A stretch of 64,000 bases of DNA from Papilionanthe hookeriana x Papilionanthe teres (Eukaryota; Streptophyta; Magnoliopsida; Asparagales; Orchidaceae), in the NCBI GenBank assembly GCA_022702705.1, contig CM040434.1:56069991-56133990 (forward strand). Reading direction: 5' to 3'. This document shows positions 19,262 to 32,036 of the stretch, one piece after another. A model generated the notes under the pieces. It ran no database searches, was not told the DNA's origin, and saw only the letters and a program-made list of their open reading frames with translations. A program made the translations under genes and the position numbers. Numbering within the stretch: the stretch's first letter is position 1; each line of letters starts with the position of its first letter.

Positions 19262-22200
19262 TGTTGACCTCATTTTCGATGAGGTCTTCTCTTCTTCTTT
19301 TAGTACTTAGGATCTAGCCTTAGGCTTTTCCTTTGACTATCTTAGAGGACTAGAGTTGGGACCCACCACTTAGAAACTTAAACCACTTCTTAACTCCCTG
19401 CAAACTCTACAAACTTGATTGTAGACCCCTAATCACCTAGAGGGTTGAAATCAAATGTGGAAGTTTAAAGGATTGTAGACCCCTAATCACCCCAATCCCT
19501 GGGTGGCCTGGTCTGGTGAAGGGCTAACTTACACACACACTACATTTATATACTACACTTTCACACACCTCCTAAAGCCACATACCTATACCTAACTTGG
19601 CCTCCTGACTCATGTAGGTGATTCACATGGATGGTCCTTAACCCCTAAGCCCTTGGCTAAGAGGGTTAGGAACAACATAGTGGATGCCTTAAATGAGTCC
19701 CTTCATGGCTCATGTGGGCTTGATATGGCTTCATGGCTCAACCAAAATGATTTTATTCCACTTACATTCACCCAATTTTCAATCTCCCAAATTTTGAATT
19801 TTTGACTCCCGGGACCCTACACCCGCCTAGCCTACCCAAGACCCTTGAAACTACCCAAAATTTGCAAAATCACCTAAATTACCCAAAATTCCTCAAAACC
19901 AATCCCAAACATTTCCACATCACTCAAATTTATCATCCATACCCAAAAATACCTCCCAATACCCTCCAAATACCCAAAATACCCCCTTGACCCAAAAAAT
20001 CCAAAAATTCAGAAAATTCCCACAAAATTCCAGAAAATCCTAAATATTCCCAATTTCATTTTGTTCAACTACATCATGGGCCAATTTTGTCAATTTACCC
20101 CACTTTTGTCAAAACCCCCAATTTGACCCATTTTAACCCTAAGTGAACCCAATGTCAAACCAAGCCTACCCAATTGACCCAAATTCTGGTCCAATTCAAT
20201 TATAAACTTCAATTCAACATTCCCAACACCAATCTAGACCAAATCCAAGTCCAATTTGATTGACATTTGGATCCAATTTCACTTTTGGCCTTAAAGCCCA
20301 ATTTGGACACATGACCCAAACCTAACCCAAACTCACCCAATTCAACTCCAATTAACCCCAAATCTTTTCTAAACCTTCCTTAACATCCTTACAAACAAAA
20401 CACTAACATGATTTGCCCAACATTTAGACCCAAACCCCACTTAAATTCAACCCAAAACCAAAAAGCCCAATTTTGACCTAAACCCAAACCTAACCCAAAT
20501 GAGCCCAAACCCCAAAATAAAAGCCCAACCAAAGTCAAAACCTCTTTCAAACACTCCCATAAACATTTTCCAACATTTAGTTTACACCAATTTCAACCCT
20601 AGCCCAACATTGGCCCAAGCTAGCCTAATTTGACCTACATTGGCCCATTCACCAAAGAAGCCCAAATTCAACCCAATTCAAACCCAAATCACTCCCAATT
20701 TGCTTCAAGTCACTCATGACACATATATGAGCTAAACCCAACAATTATTTGGCCCAAACTTCTACAAAATTCCCATCCATAAATCTATTTTTAAACCAAA
20801 AGCCCACTTACAGGAAACCTTCCTAAAAGCCCAAATTTTATACTAAAGCCCATATAATAAGTTCTTCTCATCATACCCTTAATTAAAATCATCCCTAAGT
20901 TCAAATCAATCATCAAATGATTCCAAATCAAGACCCATACAAATTCCCATCAAAAATACCAAAATTTTCTTAAATCCATTTCCTTGAAATTGACTTAACT
21001 TTTCCCAAGCCAAAGGTGAGCCATGAAGCCATGCATGAGCCACATGGGAGCCATGAGAGCCATGGAATCTACTTTCAACCTCACCATACCCAAGATGGCA
21101 AGAAAAGGAGGCCCTTTCCATATTCTCTTAAGAGTGATTAACCACTTCCATGACTCCACTAAACCATGCTTAAACTTAATTGTACTTGGATTGTGACTTG
21201 ACCCCACTAATCAAGCTGAGCCAAGTGACTTTCCCTTCAGCCCAAATTGGCCTTGGAGGGTGAACCTAACCCAAAACCAAGGGTTGACCCATTTAGACCC
21301 AAAACTAGCCCTTTCTCATTCCATTTTAATCCAAGCCTTTTACACATGGCATTTGCCAATTGCCTACACTAAACCCCAGCCCTGAACCACCTGGACCTGA
21401 GGGTGAACCATGCCTACCAGCCAGCCGCCTGGGTCGCCGGAAAACACCATGGCCGAGAGCTCACATGTGAGCCAACTTTGGAATTCTCCTCGCCGAGCCG
21501 CCCCATGCCCAATGGCCACCATGGCTGTTCTTCCCATGCCCGAGCAGCCGATCCCAAGCCCTAACTCTCCCCGGTAGGCCCTCCACCCTCTCCTATTTAA
21601 ACACCACCCCCTCACGGCCATGAGAGGAGAGTTGCACAAACCTTGCCGAAACTCTGCCAAAATTGTTCCAAACCCTTCTCCATCCTTAGAGCAGTTGATC
21701 CCCAGTGTCAATTTGCCCTAATCCCCACCAACAGAACTCAATTTCTCAACTGAAATTCTACCTAAAACCAGGACACTTCTCCACAGTAGACCAATCCTCA
21801 AATTGATTGGTCCTACACCTTCACCAGACCAAGAGAAGGAGTCACCAGCAAAAGCCTTTAAGATAGTCCCTAAAACTGAAATCAAAACTAAAATAAAAGT
21901 CATCGCAAGATAAAATTCACTGCCACAACATTTCAAAATATAAAACAACTCAAAATTTAATCACAAACAGAACACAAAACTACAATTACAACTAAATTAA
22001 AACGTCCTGTTGGATGATCGGGAATACCTCGGATGATGTAACATACGTGTTGCTAACGGGATTTTCCACGGTCTAAATCAAAGTGTGGAAGTCATTCAGT
22101 TGAGTTTAGCAAATTCATCTGGACTAAGTGAATCCGATAAAAATAACGATGCCGGAAGGATGGAACCGTGGGATCTTAACCGGTGTCGTTATAATCAACT

Positions 22201-23297
22201 TTAAGATTTGTTTTAATTAAAATACAAAATACACTTGGAAATTAAGATTCTCTCTAAACCAAAACACTTTTCTCATCTCCTGATTTATGACTTCTAAAAC
22301 TAAACCTCTGCAACAACAAGAAGCTCGGAGCATGGTGGGCAGCACGGCCATCGTCATCAGCAAAACCTGAGTCTACGTCAGCAAAACATTCCTAGAATTA
22401 AACAACAAAGTCATAGGACTTCGAGGTAGTTTGCCTAGTGCAACATAAATCCTCAACCTTTTGTTAGGCATTTGCATTGCAAGTTAAGCCCTAACCGGTC
22501 TTAGGATTCCGAGGTAGCCGTTCGGTACGACATAAACCCTCACATCTTTCAGGCTATTTGCATGATTCTATCATATAAATATAAGTCATAATTAATTAAA
22601 ATTGGCAAGATTGAAATACTAAATAAACATTAGGACTTTCCTAAATCCAAGCCAAACAATAGGATAGTTGAGAAATTACCGAAGTTCGCTTCGAGTCCGT
22701 AATTTCTCCTACCTTTCTTCCTTTGAATTCCCAAAACAAAATGATCCAAATTTGATCCACTCCCTATTGAAATTCCAAAATTCAATCCCTTGAAAACTTA
22801 AACTTTGAAATTCTTGAGAGCAGAATTATTGATTATTATCGAGAGTTTTCTTAGGTGATTCCCGTCACTTAAGATGTAATTAACTATAGGGGCTTGCCCT
22901 TATAGGGAATTTTAAAGAACCCGTGTAATATAAACCCCGTTTAATGCTTTCATATTAAGCGGTGGAATTTGTCGGCTTATAAAATTGGTTCGCAGATCAA
23001 ACGGATGTCACAAATCTTCTAGTTTATTTAATCTAGCCTAATCACGAAACAAGTGTGTATATTCTTCGAGATAGATACACAGCTGTGATGCGGTGCTCGT
23101 TTATATAAACTATTCGAGATGTGAGATCAGTTTGATTTCATATCTTAAAATTTTCAAACTTAAAATTATTTTCAAAATCAAATGCTACTTTCTAAATTAT
23201 ATATATATTTAAATCAAATTTAAAACCTAAAATTCGCCGACAATTTCTGTAGGAGACCCCTTTTCAAAATACCACACAACCTAAAAATATGCCGACA
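19262..23297 (+). repeat. 3' LTR of element A with ~3.4-kb internal deletion
   Basis: It starts TGTTGACCTC at 19,262 and ends ATATGCCGACA at 23,297. It matches the 5' LTR from 19,521 (window base 1) to about 21,858, then jumps to the sequence at about 5,791 of the 5' LTR. Roughly 2,362-5,790 is therefore missing, with only a couple of bases of shared sequence at the join. The length is 4,036 bases against about 7.5 kb for the full form. The TATA box at 21,594-21,601 is kept, but the splice donor, the CpG block and the microsatellite are lost. Confidence 0.92.
21594..21601 (+). promoter_or_regulatory. TATA box of element A 3' LTR
   Basis: TATTTAAA in the same context as 2,094-2,101 of the 5' LTR. 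It could drive transcription outward into element C, towards 23,300. Confidence 0.6.
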
Positions 23298-24403
23298 ACA
23301 TGCGATAACTGTCTGGTTTCCTTCTCATGAGTCCCCTTTACCACGGTAGCACTTTCTTCAGACTCAAGTCTCCTGACGAGACTTTCCTTTCCAGGTTGTT
23401 GTTTTAATCTTAATTGTCCGGTAGTGGGACGCCATACCATCCTTCTAGAAGCAGAAGGTCTAGGACTGGATGGTCCGTCGACCAAATGCTTGGAAGGTGG
23501 TATCCTCCCTAATTTGTAGTCCCGAAACAACGACGAGTGGACTAGCTTTCATTCTCTTATTTGGCTTTTCCGCAGCGATAAGTAGGTTCTACTCACGGCC
23601 CAAGACGGGATTTGGCGCGCAGCCCGCCCTATCCTTCTTAAAATCTCTGATACAGGGCATTTTTCTTTCTTTGCTAACTTTTCTATCAGGGTTTGCAGTC
23701 GAGCAAATGGCGTAATTTTAGCCCTTTTCTTACGGCCATCGTTGTAATATGCGGGCTGAGGCAATGCAGCGACAATTTTGCGGACATTTTCTTCATCCTC
23801 TGCGGCGGAGAGGGGATGGAACCTACTTCCTCCCAAAAGTGGTATGTATTCAGGCAGCGGTGTATACTCGAGCAATTCTGGGATTTCCTCTAGGAAAGCA
23901 ACTTCAGCAGCTCTGGCTTCTCTAGCAATCTTTCTACTTATGATCCTTCTTTGAGTCTGTGTCAGTGATGGAATTCTCGAGCTGGACCCGATTTCAAAAA
24001 TAGAAGGTTTTGCGGGAAGATCTGTACCCTCGACGGCAACAAGTTCATCACAGTTCTGAATTTCCTTCCTCTTTAGTCTGGCAGAAGCCGGGGTAGGTGC
24101 AGAGACAACTAGACCGGTGGGGGTAGCAACAACAGTCCTTCTACGAACAACAGTATTCCTCTCAGTTGGAATCTTTTGCAGAGGAGGGAATTCATGAGTT
24201 GACTTGAGGTTAAACTCAATCAACGGCTTCTCAGTTTCCGGTACTTTGCTTGTGAGTGAAAAGAGAGTGACATCGGGGATTTTGATGTCGGTGTCCCCGA
24301 ATCCTTGTCCGAATCAAATGATTCCATTATCAGGTAGTTCTTCCTTGAACAGAGCCAGTTCCAGTCCGTTGACGAAGGAGAAGATCAGTTTTGAGGCTTC
24401 CAT
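23298..24403 (-). pseudogene. ORF1 and start of gag of element C (minus strand fragment)
   Basis: The ATG at 24,401-24,403 reads MEASKLIFSF. Homology to A's ORF1 continues to about 23,549 with the motifs TPTGLVVSAPT and TQTQRR, then gag-like FRDYKLGRIPPSKHLVDGPS from about 23,530 to the junction at 23,298. One in-frame TGA lies at 24,314-24,316, and the frame drifts relative to A near 23,620. It has fewer frameshifts than A's copy, so it is the better guide to the ancestral ORF1. The presumed acceptor before the ATG reads TGCAAAA, where A has TGCAGAA, so its AG is lost. The fragment stops where the 3' LTR of A begins, as expected if A inserted into C. Confidence 0.8.
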
Positions 24404-24935
24404 TTTTGCAGGGAAGATTTCAAGTGTTAGTCCCCGAATCGTGCTTCTTCTTGTCGTAAAACTTATGACGAAAAAGAAAGAGTCCGAACACATTTCTGTT
24501 TATCTTAGTGTATTTGTGGTATTAAAGGAAAATTTATTTAGATAATTATTTTTTTTTAAAGATTTGTTCGTTAAGATAGAGAATTATTAAAAGAAGGAGA
24601 GTTGTAGGAAGGGTAAAAGGAATTGATTAGGAATTGGAAAAGGAAGAGAAAATCTTGTAGAAACTTCTCGACCCGCAAGACCGCTCCTAAACTAATACCT
24701 ATTAGGGGTCCACCCTACCTCAGAAATGAGGTAAAAGGATCTCGGAAACTCTTTGTTTAGGGATGTCTAAACAGTGGCTCCTAAATCCGAGAGAATGTTG
24801 GCTATACTCGTTCAAGGTAGAAATGATCATAGTATTCCAACGGAAAGAAGGGTAGTTTGATCCACTAGGGACATGGATACACTACCGGTTTTTGAAAGCA
24901 GAACTATTTGATTAAAAATGGAGAGAAGAACTAGT
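24404..24935 (-). other. Leader of element C
   Basis: This untranslated sequence between PBS and ORF1 matches 7,263-7,767 of element A in reverse complement. No gene is supported. Confidence 0.65.
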
Positions 24936-24953
24936 TCCCCAGCGGAGTCGCCA
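24936..24953 (-). other. Primer-binding site of element C
   Basis: The reverse complement reads TGGCGACTCCGCTGGGGA, starting five bases from the LTR end. This is the standard Tat/Ogre form and one base different from that in A. Confidence 0.85.
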
Positions 24954-27900
24954 GAAATTATCGGCATATTTTTAGGTTGAGTGTTGTATTTTTGAAAAGA
25001 GGTCGCCTACAGAAATTGTCGGTGAATTTTTAATTTAATTTAAATAAATAATTTGAAAAGTAGTATTTGATTTTGAAAATAATTTTAAATTTGAAAATTT
25101 TTAAATATGAAATCAAACTGATCTCACATCCCGAATAGTTTATATAAACGAGCACCACACCACAAACTGTATATCTATCCCGAGAATAGACACACTCGCT
25201 TGATGATGGGACTCGATTAAATAAACTAGAAGATTTGTGACATTAGTTTGGTTCGCGAACTAATTTTATAAGCCGACAAATTCCCCGGCTTAATATAAAG
25301 GAATTAAGCAAGGTTTATATTACCTGGGTTCTTAAAGTTTCCTATAAGGGCAAGCCTCTATAGTTAATTACATCTTAAATGACGGGAATCATTTAAGAAA
25401 ACTCTCAATAATGATTAGTGGTTTTGTTCTCAAGAATTTCAAAGTTTAAGGTTTTCAAAGGATTTGAGTTTTGGAAATTTCAATAGGGAATAGATCAAAT
25501 TTTGAACAATTTATTTTAGGAGTCCAAAAGAACGAAAGGTAGGGGATGTCACGGATTCGAGACAAGTCTCGGTGACTTCCCAACTATCCTATTTGTTTGG
25601 CTTGAATTTGAGAAAATGTTATTTAATGTTTCAATCCTGTCAATTTTATTATTTAAGACATATATTCGCACGATACATGATCGTACGAATAGCCTAAGAA
25701 GATAGGAAGATTTGCTCCATACTGCACGACGACCTCGGAATCCTAAAGTGTTAGGGCTTATATTGCACAACAGAGCTGTGCAAAAGCCTAAAGAAAGAGT
25801 TAGGATTTACGTCGCACAAGGCGAACTACCTCGAAATCCTATGGGTTTGTTATTTAAATTATGAAGTATTCAATTGAAGATCGTCTTTCATTTTGTTGTT
25901 GTGATCACTATCGTCATCTCATTTACATATTTACAATCAAATATGAACATTCTCTCAAATAGTGTTAAGATACGTACATAAGAATACGGGGAAGGTTTAC
26001 ATACATGTCAATCAATGCATATGTGTTTACATATTTAACTTTTATTTCAAGCTCCTCAAACATATAACTTTAACTTAGTATAAAATAATAATAATAATAA
26101 TAATAATCTCTCTTCCCCTTTTCAGCATTGTTATTACCATTCATTTGTTACTTATTGTTATGGTTTTATATAGATATATATGCATGTATTTACATTTATT
26201 TTAGTATGTACTATCGTTATGTATGTTTTATTATTATTGTTATTGTTATTGAGTTTAGGGGAATGTTTAGAGTTATTTTTGTATATCATATGCTTAAGGT
26301 TTTAAGATATAAATTCGTATCCTTCAATTTAAGACGTAAGCTTATAGTGATTTAAAGATCTAAAAATTTCTTTTATTTATGTAAAAAGTTAAGAAATTTA
26401 ATATTTTCATATTCAATACAATAATTTAGGTGTATATTTACATAACTACAGTAATTTTGACAGATAATAAATGTACATATAATTTTTACGTGCTATACAT
26501 ATGAAATACCAAAATTTTAAATTAATACGTTTAAATTGAGTGTTATATATTTAAATATTATAAAAATCCAAAAATTATACATATGTAAATATTATTTTAA
26601 AAAAATCCGAAAATTATATATTTATATATTTTTATTATTCTTTCAAACTTAATTAATTATTTAATTAAGGTTTATTTTGATAACTTTCAAATTTATTTGG
26701 TAGGTTTCTACCCTTTAAATACTCAAGTTTCAAACATCCAAAATCAACTTAGTATCAAATATTTTACCCACCCTTTTAAATAAACCTTAGATTTTTAATT
26801 ATAAGTTAAAATTTTAATTACCATTTTTGCCCTTTAAACTTACTAATTCCATAACTCACTAAATTGAGCTTAAATGAATTTGAAATTTTTATGTGACTTC
26901 ACTCATATGTCAATCAAGACATTAGAGGAGAGAATATGATTTTTCTGTATTTAATTTATTTATGTAATTATTTTTGGTGGAAAATAGGGATTTTCAAGGA
27001 AAATTTAGTAATATGGCCAAGGAAAGGTTTCTGTCCTTAAGAAAATTATGGGACATTCCTAATGACTAGAGGACCACTTGGACCAATGTTGGTGAATTTT
27101 TGAATTATATTATTTTTATTATAATTAATTTGAGTTTTGGATTATTAATTAATTTAAAAATAAAATAAAGGTTGAAAAATGAATTTTATATTTTTTTAAA
27201 ATCTCTCTAATATCAAGGAAACTAGAAAACTAATTTTTATAATTTTCTGATTTTTCTTTGATTTATTAGAATTATTTTAGTGGAAATGCTAGAAAATACA
27301 TTTTTTTTTTAATTTTAAAACTACCTTGGGGCTTTAAAATTTAATATCTCATCATAGACACTTAAGAAAAATATGGGGTTTGTTCCTAAGTGATTAAAAT
27401 TCAAAATGTGACATTTTGGTAAATTTTATTATTTTTGTGATTTTTCTTATTTTTTAATTATTAAAAATATTATAATAATGTAAAAAAATTAACTTTTTTG
27501 GACAATTACAATTTTAATTTTCTTAAATTCCCCTAATATCAGAGAGGCTCCAAAACCAATTTGGTGAATTTTTGAAAAGTATTTTGAAAGTTATGAATTT
27601 TTGAAGTTTATGTTTGGCTAAATGGCTTAATCAACCTATTTGATAGGGCTAACCAAGTCCAATTAACTTCAAACTTTTATGGTGGGTTCCTCTGATCCTA
27701 AAGGTCAGTGGAGAATTGATTTTAAGTTAATTTGATGTATAGTTAGCTCTAATTAATTAAAGCTTTATTTTGGGTATTTAAGCCAATTAGGGTTATTATA
27801 AGTGAGTTAACTCCAAAAACATTTTTCCTAGGGTCCTCTGGTCATAAGAAGCATCACCAAATTTTTCTAGAATTTATTTCACAACATGCTAATTATTAGA

Positions 27901-28626
27901 ATTAAAATACTCAGAGTAGTGACCTAAAATTGAAAAATCAATAACTCTTCATAGGGGTGGCCTCTGACTTTGGAAAATTCAGGGAATGTTCCCAAATTCA
28001 GAGGCTTCAAAAGCCCTATGGTCTCATGCCATGGTGAATTGTATACATGCATGGAGAATTGAAAATGTGCAGAGAGTAAATAAATTATTAAAAATCAAAT
28101 ACTTAATGAAATTAAATGATTTCTTTTCCACATTATTCTCCTCTGTTCACTGAGCAAGAGGGTATTTTTATTTTATTTTTCTGATTTTCCTACACAAAGT
28201 TATGCATTTTTGAAGTTTAGGGAATTAAATAAATAAGAAAAACTCTATTTTCTACTTAAGTGACGCGGCGCCAGCTCAACCTAGGCATCTCCGAAACGCC
28301 ACGTGTCGCGCTACCATTTGACGCCACCACTTGAATCAGCAGCCAGGGTCCCGCCTTCCCCTTATCATCCACTAATCCGACCTGATCTGAGCCGTTCATC
28401 CGCGCGTGTATTGAATGGATGACATCCGTTCATCGTCCCCAAGCCTCCTAGCCCGAGAACCGTCCATCTTCTAGGCTTAAGATCTCACTCGATACTTGAC
28501 CAAATTAAACGTTCTTATGCTCTATGGATTCGTCTCGAGAAGACGAACACATCCATACGGTTTATGTGGCATGAAATCGACTCAATAAAAATGGAGAATG
28601 TTCGAAGCTCGGGAAGAAGAGTGAGA

Positions 28627-28636
28627 CCATACCTTT
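28627..28636 (-). other. Putative conserved 5' splice site in C LTR
   Basis: The reverse complement reads AAAG/GTATGG. The position relative to the TATA box matches the other LTRs. Confidence 0.5.
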
Positions 28637-29052
28637 GCTCGCAGAAGTGTGGCTTCGATCCGAGGGTTGTGTCACCTTCGATTGGGTCCAAGCAAGCTCC
28701 GGATGAAGCCTCCCGGCTCGGTGAATTGTCCAGGTATGATTTTGACCAAGCCCGATTTCAACCTTTGGAGTATGGAACAGATGGGTGGCCTGGAGAGGGG
28801 GCTTTCACTGGGGAACTTCTCCTCTTGACCTTGTGCAGGTGTAGGTGAGTTTAATTTGACTTTGGTGGAGGATATGGGAATGTCCTATTCTGGCCTGAGC
28901 ATTGAGCTCCAAAATTGAGCTCAATTAGTGGGGATTAGGGCAAGAGAACAGTGGGGATCAAATGCTCTAGGTGTGGGGAGGGTCTGGAGTGATTTTGGCA
29001 GAGTTTCCTTAAGGTTGATTCAGCACCTCTTCCATGGCCGAGAGAGGTGGGG

Positions 29053-29060
29053 TTTAAATA
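29053..29060 (-). promoter_or_regulatory. TATA box of element C LTR
   Basis: The reverse complement reads TATTTAAA, at the same LTR position as in A, with the conserved donor-like GT 428 bases downstream at 28,631-28,632. Confidence 0.65.
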
Positions 29061-31450
29061 GGCATGGCTGGAGGCTCTCCCAGGGGGAGTTAGGGCTTGG
29101 GATCAGCTGCTCTGGTGAGGAGAAGAACAGTCATGGTGGCCATTGGGCATGGGGCAACTCAGCAAGGTGGAATTCCAAAGTTTGGCTTCTCCCCATGTCT
29201 CGGCCATGGCGTTTTCCGGGGCCCGGTGGCCGGCCGGCCGTGCACTCGGTCACCATCTTGTTCGGGTGGGTCGTGGTCGGGGTTTAGTGTAGCAATCGGC
29301 CAATGCCATGTGTAAAGGGCTTGGATTAAAATGGTATGGGGGAGAGGCAATTTTGGCTCCAAATGGGTCAACCCATCCTTTTGGGCTAGGTACACCACCC
29401 AATGCTTGGTTTAGGCTGAAGGGAAAGTGATCTGGTTCAACATAATTAGTAGGGTCAAGTCACCATCCAAGCACAATTAGGCATAAGCATGGTTAAGAGG
29501 AATCATGGGAGTGGTTAATCACCTTAAGGGAATGTGGAAAGGATCTCCTCCTTTTTCCCAATGTAGTAAGGTCACATGTGAGCAACTCACATGGCTTGCA
29601 TGTGGCTTAAGAGTGGCTTCATGGCTTGCCTTTGGCTTGGGAAAAAGCTTGGTCAATTTCATGAAAATGGATTTTAGAAATTTTTGTAATTTAGGGGTGA
29701 TTTGATGGGATTTGGCATATGGCTTGATTTGGAACCATTTGATGATTGATTTAGGACTTAAGGGATGATTTTAATTGAATGCATGATGAAGAAGAGTGTC
29801 ATATGGACTTTGGATGAATTTTGGGCCTTTGAAATTTAGTGAAGATGGGCTTTTAAAATGGTTTAGGGAAGTGGGCTTTTGGATTTTAAAATGGATTTTA
29901 GGATGAAAGTTTGGTAAAGGCTTGGGCCAAATAATTTTTGGGTTTGATTTAGGGGTATGTCATGAATGATTTGAAATGAGTTTGGAGTGATTTGGGTTTG
30001 AATGGAGTTGGATTTGGGTTCATTTGGTAAAAGGGCCCATGTAGGTCAAATTGGGCTAACTTGGGCCAAAGTTGGGCTAGGGTTGAAATTGATGTAAAAT
30101 TGATGTTGGGAAATGTTTATGGGAGTGTTTCAAAGGGGTTTCAACTTTGGTTGGATTTTGATTTTGGGATTTGGGCTCATTTGGGTTAGGGTTGGATTTA
30201 GGTCAAAATTGGGCCTTTTGGTTTTAGGTTGAATTTGAGTGGGGTTTGGATCCAAATTTTGGGCAAATCATGTTGGTGTTTTGTTTTTGGGGATGTTAGG
30301 GAAGGTTTAGAAAATATTTGGGGTTAACTGGAGTTAAATTGGTTTGGTTTAGGCTAAGTTTGGGTCATGGGTCCAAATTGGGCTTTAAGGTCAAAAGTGA
30401 AATTGGATTCAAATTCAAATTAAATTTGGCTTGGATTTAGTCTAGATTGGTGTTGGGTATGTTGAATTGAAGTTTAGTGTTAAATTGGACCCGAATTTGG
30501 GTTAATTAGGTAGGTTTGATTTGACATTAGGTTCATTTTGGGTTAAAATGGGTCAAATTGGGGATTTTGACAAAAGTGGGGTATATTGACAAAATTGGCC
30601 CATGGTGTAGTTGGACAAAATGAAATTGGGAATATTTGAAATTTTTTGGAATTTTCTGGGAATTTTCTGAATTTTTGGATTTTTGGGTCAAGAGGGGCAT
30701 TTTGGGTATTTGGAGGGTATTGGGAGGTATTTTTGGAATTTTTGGTATTTTTGGCTATGAATGATCAATTTGAGTAATGTGGGAATGTTTGGGATTGGTT
30801 TTTGAGTAATTTTGGGTATTTGGAGATTTTTTGAAAATTTTGGGTAATTTCAAGGGTTTTTGGTAGGCTATGCGGGTGTAGGGTCCCGGGGGTCCAAAAT
30901 TGAAAATTTAGAAAATTGAAGATTGGGTAAATGTAAGTGGAATGAAATCATTTTAGTTGAGCCATGAAGCCATATCAGGCCCACATGAGCCATGAAGGGA
31001 CTCATTTGAGGCATTCACTATGATGTTACTGACCCTCTTAGCCAAGGGCTTAGGGGTTAAGGACCATCCATGTGAATCACCCCCATGAGTCAGGAGGACA
31101 AGTTGGGTATGGGTGTGGTTTTAGGAGGTGTGTGAAAGTATAGTGTATGAGTGTAGTGTGTGTGTAAGTCAGCCTTTCACCAGACCAGGCCACCCAGGGC
31201 AGTCCTAAGGCCAAAGAGTCCTTTAGGAACTCATCCTTTAAACTTCCACATTTGATTTCTACCCTCCAGGTGATTAGGGGTTTACAATCAAGTTTGTGGA
31301 GTTTGCAGGGAGTTTAGAAGTGGTTTTTTTTGAATTTCTAAGTGGTGGGTCCCAATTCTAATCCTTTAGGATAGTCAAAGGAAAAGCCTAAGGCTAGATC
31401 CTAAGTACTAAAAAGAAGAAGAGAAGACCTCATCAAAAATGAGGTCAACA

Positions 31451-32036
31451 ATACTGTACGGGTTTCATATGGTAGCAGATGTTATAAGGTAATGCTTGTC
31501 GTAAAGGAGTTTCAGCAGAAGAAAGAAGTGAACTACATAGAGATTTATTTCTTTGTAAAGATGACAACCCTCAGAGTTGTTCTGAGTTTGGTAATAAAGG
31601 AAGATCTACATCTGGACTAGATAGATATAAAATATCTTTTCTACATGGAGATTCAGAGGAGGAATCACACATGGTGCAACCACATATTTACAAGGTTCCA
31701 AGGAAAGAAGGATTGGTCTACAAGTTAAGGAATAACATCTATGACTTGAAGTGGGCTCTGAGATAGTGGTACACAAGGTTTAACAGGTTCATGTTAGACA
31801 AGAGGTACATAAAGTGTCAGGCAGACCATCGTTTCTTCATTAATAACTTCAATAATTTATCTTACTCTTTTTGTATGTAGATAAAAAGCTGATTGAAAGG
31901 GCATATATGGAGAAAATCAGAGACTTAAAGGAGAAACTATCATGTGAATTTGAGATTAAGTATTTAGGTTCAACCGGTAAGATCCTCAAGATGAGAGTCA
32001 GTAGGGATATAAGTGCACATATATTGAATTTATCTT
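31451..32036 (+). pseudogene. Ty1/Copia reverse transcriptase fragment, copy 1
   Basis: Frames with stops read VVKEFQQKKEVNY, SFLHGDSEEESHM (about 31,635), LVYKL and a WALR-stop-WYTRF segment, matching Copia RT (consensus-like VVKGF, AFLHGDLEEE, WYKKF). It is truncated on the left by the C LTR. A second copy lies at 34,620-35,451 with the same neighbours, so this copy arose by duplication. Confidence 0.8.

Larger units (their letters stand above)
24959..31450 (-). repeat. LTR of element C (5' LTR, minus strand)
   Basis: On the minus strand it runs from TGTTGACCTC (31,450) to TATGCCGATA (24,959), 6,492 bases. It matches A's LTR throughout in reverse complement, with more differences than the A pair, so C is older. 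An AT-rich part (25,900-26,700), including an (ATA)n run at 26,086-26,107, is diverged from A. The adjoining base order outside is ATACTG, also found at the homologous Copia site near 34,633, which suggests a target site. The 3' LTR of C would lie left of the window, beyond A. Confidence 0.9.

Noticed and set aside
26086..26355. Short plus-strand frame after an (ATA)n run at 26.1 kb
   Set aside because: It is an AT-rich hydrophobic chance frame inside the antisense strand of C's LTR.
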